A stretch of 64,000 bases of DNA. Source: Halalkalicoccus sp. CGA53 (GTDB lineage Archaea > Halobacteriota > Halobacteria > Halobacteriales > Halalkalicoccaceae). Within the stretch, counting starts at the first letter, position 1. Each line of letters begins with the position of its first letter. This document shows positions 58,831 through 64,000 of the stretch, one piece after another. Under the pieces are notes generated by a model. It had not been told where the DNA came from. It saw only the letters and a program-made list of their open reading frames with translations, and did not search any database. The translations under genes and the position numbers were made by a program. The stretch is taken from contig NZ_CP144125.1 in assembly GCF_036429475.1 (NCBI RefSeq), forward strand, positions 434,001 through 498,000, read 5' to 3'.

Positions 58831-58862
58831 ACCCCCGAAGAGCGCCGTCGCTCTTCAGGGGT
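58831..58862 (-). terminator. Hairpin between 5S rRNA and tRNA-Cys
   Basis: On the minus strand CCCCTGAAGAGCG, a short loop, then CGCTCTTCGGGGG is followed by TTTCTC. The stem is about 12 bp with one mismatch. It looks like an intrinsic-type terminator or processing stem between 5S and tRNA-Cys. Confidence 0.55.
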
Positions 58863-58878
58863 AAATGAGGTATGAATG

Positions 58879-59000
58879 GCAGGCGGCTAACCGGGTTTCC
58901 CAGAGGCTCGCGCACTCCAGTACTGGCCGGAACGCAGGCGGGCTTAACTTCCGTGTTCGGGATGGGTACGGGTGTCGCCCCGCCGCTGTGGCCGCCTTAA
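58879..59000 (-). rRNA. rrf: 5S ribosomal RNA
   Basis: About 122 nt with the haloarchaeal 5' start TTAAGGCGGCCACAGCGG and conserved CCCATCCCGAACACGGAAG, ending at the complementary GCCGCCTGCC. Boundaries are estimated from pairing of the ends, 5' near 59000 and 3' near 58879. Confidence 0.93.
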
Positions 59001-59124
59001 CGCCGACTCGTGGAATCGAACCACGACTGGAACCGTTGTCGGTGGTGTGGCCGTAATGTACGCGCGATCCGGTTTACGCCTGGATCCCGATCACCGGGAT
59101 CGTAACTCCATGCGGTATGACTGT

Positions 59125-62045
<2,921 letters not shown>

Positions 62046-62248
62046 TTACCGGAGTCGTTTGACTCGGTGATCGTGATCCAGTGGACGTCCGGATCGCGCG
62101 TACACACGGCCTCATCTGCACGCCCGTGGTAGCGGTGCGTGCATCAACCCTTCCCACCCGCGTTCACACGGGGTGGTGCATCGGTCTTCGGATCGAATCG
62201 TAGCGCCGTCTCCCACTTAAGGGACACGGTTTACGTCTCGATCCACCA

Positions 62249-62320
62249 TGGACCCACTGGGATTCGAACCCAGGGCATCCTCCTTGCAAAGGAGGCACTC
62301 TACCGCTGAGCTATGGGCCC
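62249..62320 (-). tRNA. tRNA-Ala (TGC)
   Basis: A 72-nt tRNA between 16S and 23S: acceptor GGGCCCA/TGGGTCC, anticodon stem CTCCT/AGGAG with loop TTGCA giving TGC, T-arm GGGTTCGAATCCC. Its position in the spacer is standard in haloarchaea. Confidence 0.97.
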
Positions 62321-62427
62321 TCCCCTCTCGGGGGTACGTTAGCCCTGGTAGTTCCGAGGTGCCCGATCAGCGATCGACGCGGTCGCGAACGGACGGTGGG
62401 CCGGGTGTGAACCCGGTCCCGGTCAGT

Positions 62428-63898
<1,471 letters not shown>

Positions 63899-63901
63899 GC
63901 T

Positions 63902-63952
63902 CTGCCCCGGACATGCCGGGGCTTGGCGGGACACACCCTAACGGGTGTGTTC
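63902..63952 (-). other. Hairpins in the 16S 5' leader
   Basis: Directly upstream of 16S the minus strand has GCCCCGGCATGTCCGGGGC and, further out, ACACACCCGTTAGGGTGTGT. Both form strong stems typical of the external transcribed spacer, where the 16S processing stalk forms. The promoter lies beyond the window. Confidence 0.6.
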
Positions 63953-64000
63953 CTTCTACATCGCGTGTGTCCGTTCGCTGACCCCAATCGTCACTGATCG

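Overview
The window is a GC-rich stretch of a haloarchaeal chromosome (class Halobacteria). Evidence for this is the acidic proteome, leaderless-style promoters, halolysin-type and PGF-CTERM surface proteins, archaeal S6e and SepF, and an rRNA operon in the haloarchaeal order 16S, tRNA-Ala, 23S, 5S, tRNA-Cys. I cannot name a genus from the sequence alone.

Region 1 to 42.2 kb is chromosomal. It is a mosaic of short operons: an M20 peptidase, several universal stress proteins, msrA, a trio made of a YqcI/YcgG-family protein, an amidohydrolase and a MIP18-type protein, a CPBP protease, S6e, a cytochrome P450, a DHH phosphoesterase, dihydroorotase, a lipoate ligase-like protein, a DDAH/amidinotransferase-like protein, an isochorismatase-type hydrolase, two tandem surface metalloprotease-like proteins, an EamA exporter, a Bat-type HTH regulator, an S9 peptidase, an RNB-domain ribonuclease, a PUA protein, a halolysin, SepF, a NifU C-terminal scaffold, a ROK kinase and a HerA-like ATPase. 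Gene decay is visible: an LD-carboxypeptidase with one in-frame TGA, a membrane protein with a frameshift and a nonsense codon, an SDR tail, and two places where only the 3' end of a gene (msrA, and a small conserved gene at 17.2-17.7 kb) is repeated on the far side of a short block of opposite-strand genes.

Region 42,623 to 58,711 is a roughly 16.1 kb integrative element. It sits in the 3' end of the tRNA-Cys gene that closes the rRNA operon, and a 16-bp copy of the tRNA end marks the other boundary beside a tyrosine integrase. The element carries a large TOPRIM primase/ATPase, a small and a large terminase, a block of tiny overlapping genes (zinc fingers, a ribbon-helix-helix-like protein) and coiled-coil proteins. 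I see no capsid, portal or tail gene, so it looks more like a virus satellite or a cargo-laden defective provirus than a complete virus. Its cargo is the most interesting part of the window: a 17-repeat CRISPR array with no cas genes, an intact TnpB nuclease gene preceded by a small overlapping regulator-like gene, and a strikingly AT-rich two-gene cassette (a four-helix membrane protein plus a DUF4065/SocA-like protein) that resembles a toxin-antitoxin or defence module. A 64-bp sequence occurs twice in the element, inside two reading frames, and its core resembles the CRISPR repeat.

Region 58.7 to 64 kb is the rRNA operon on the minus strand, ending near the right edge in the 16S leader. 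The likely joint logic of the element is: integrase for insertion at tRNA-Cys, primase/ATPase for replication, terminase for packaging (possibly into another virus's particles), and the CRISPR array, TnpB and two-gene cassette as weapons against competing elements. The CRISPR part would need Cas proteins supplied from elsewhere in the cell.
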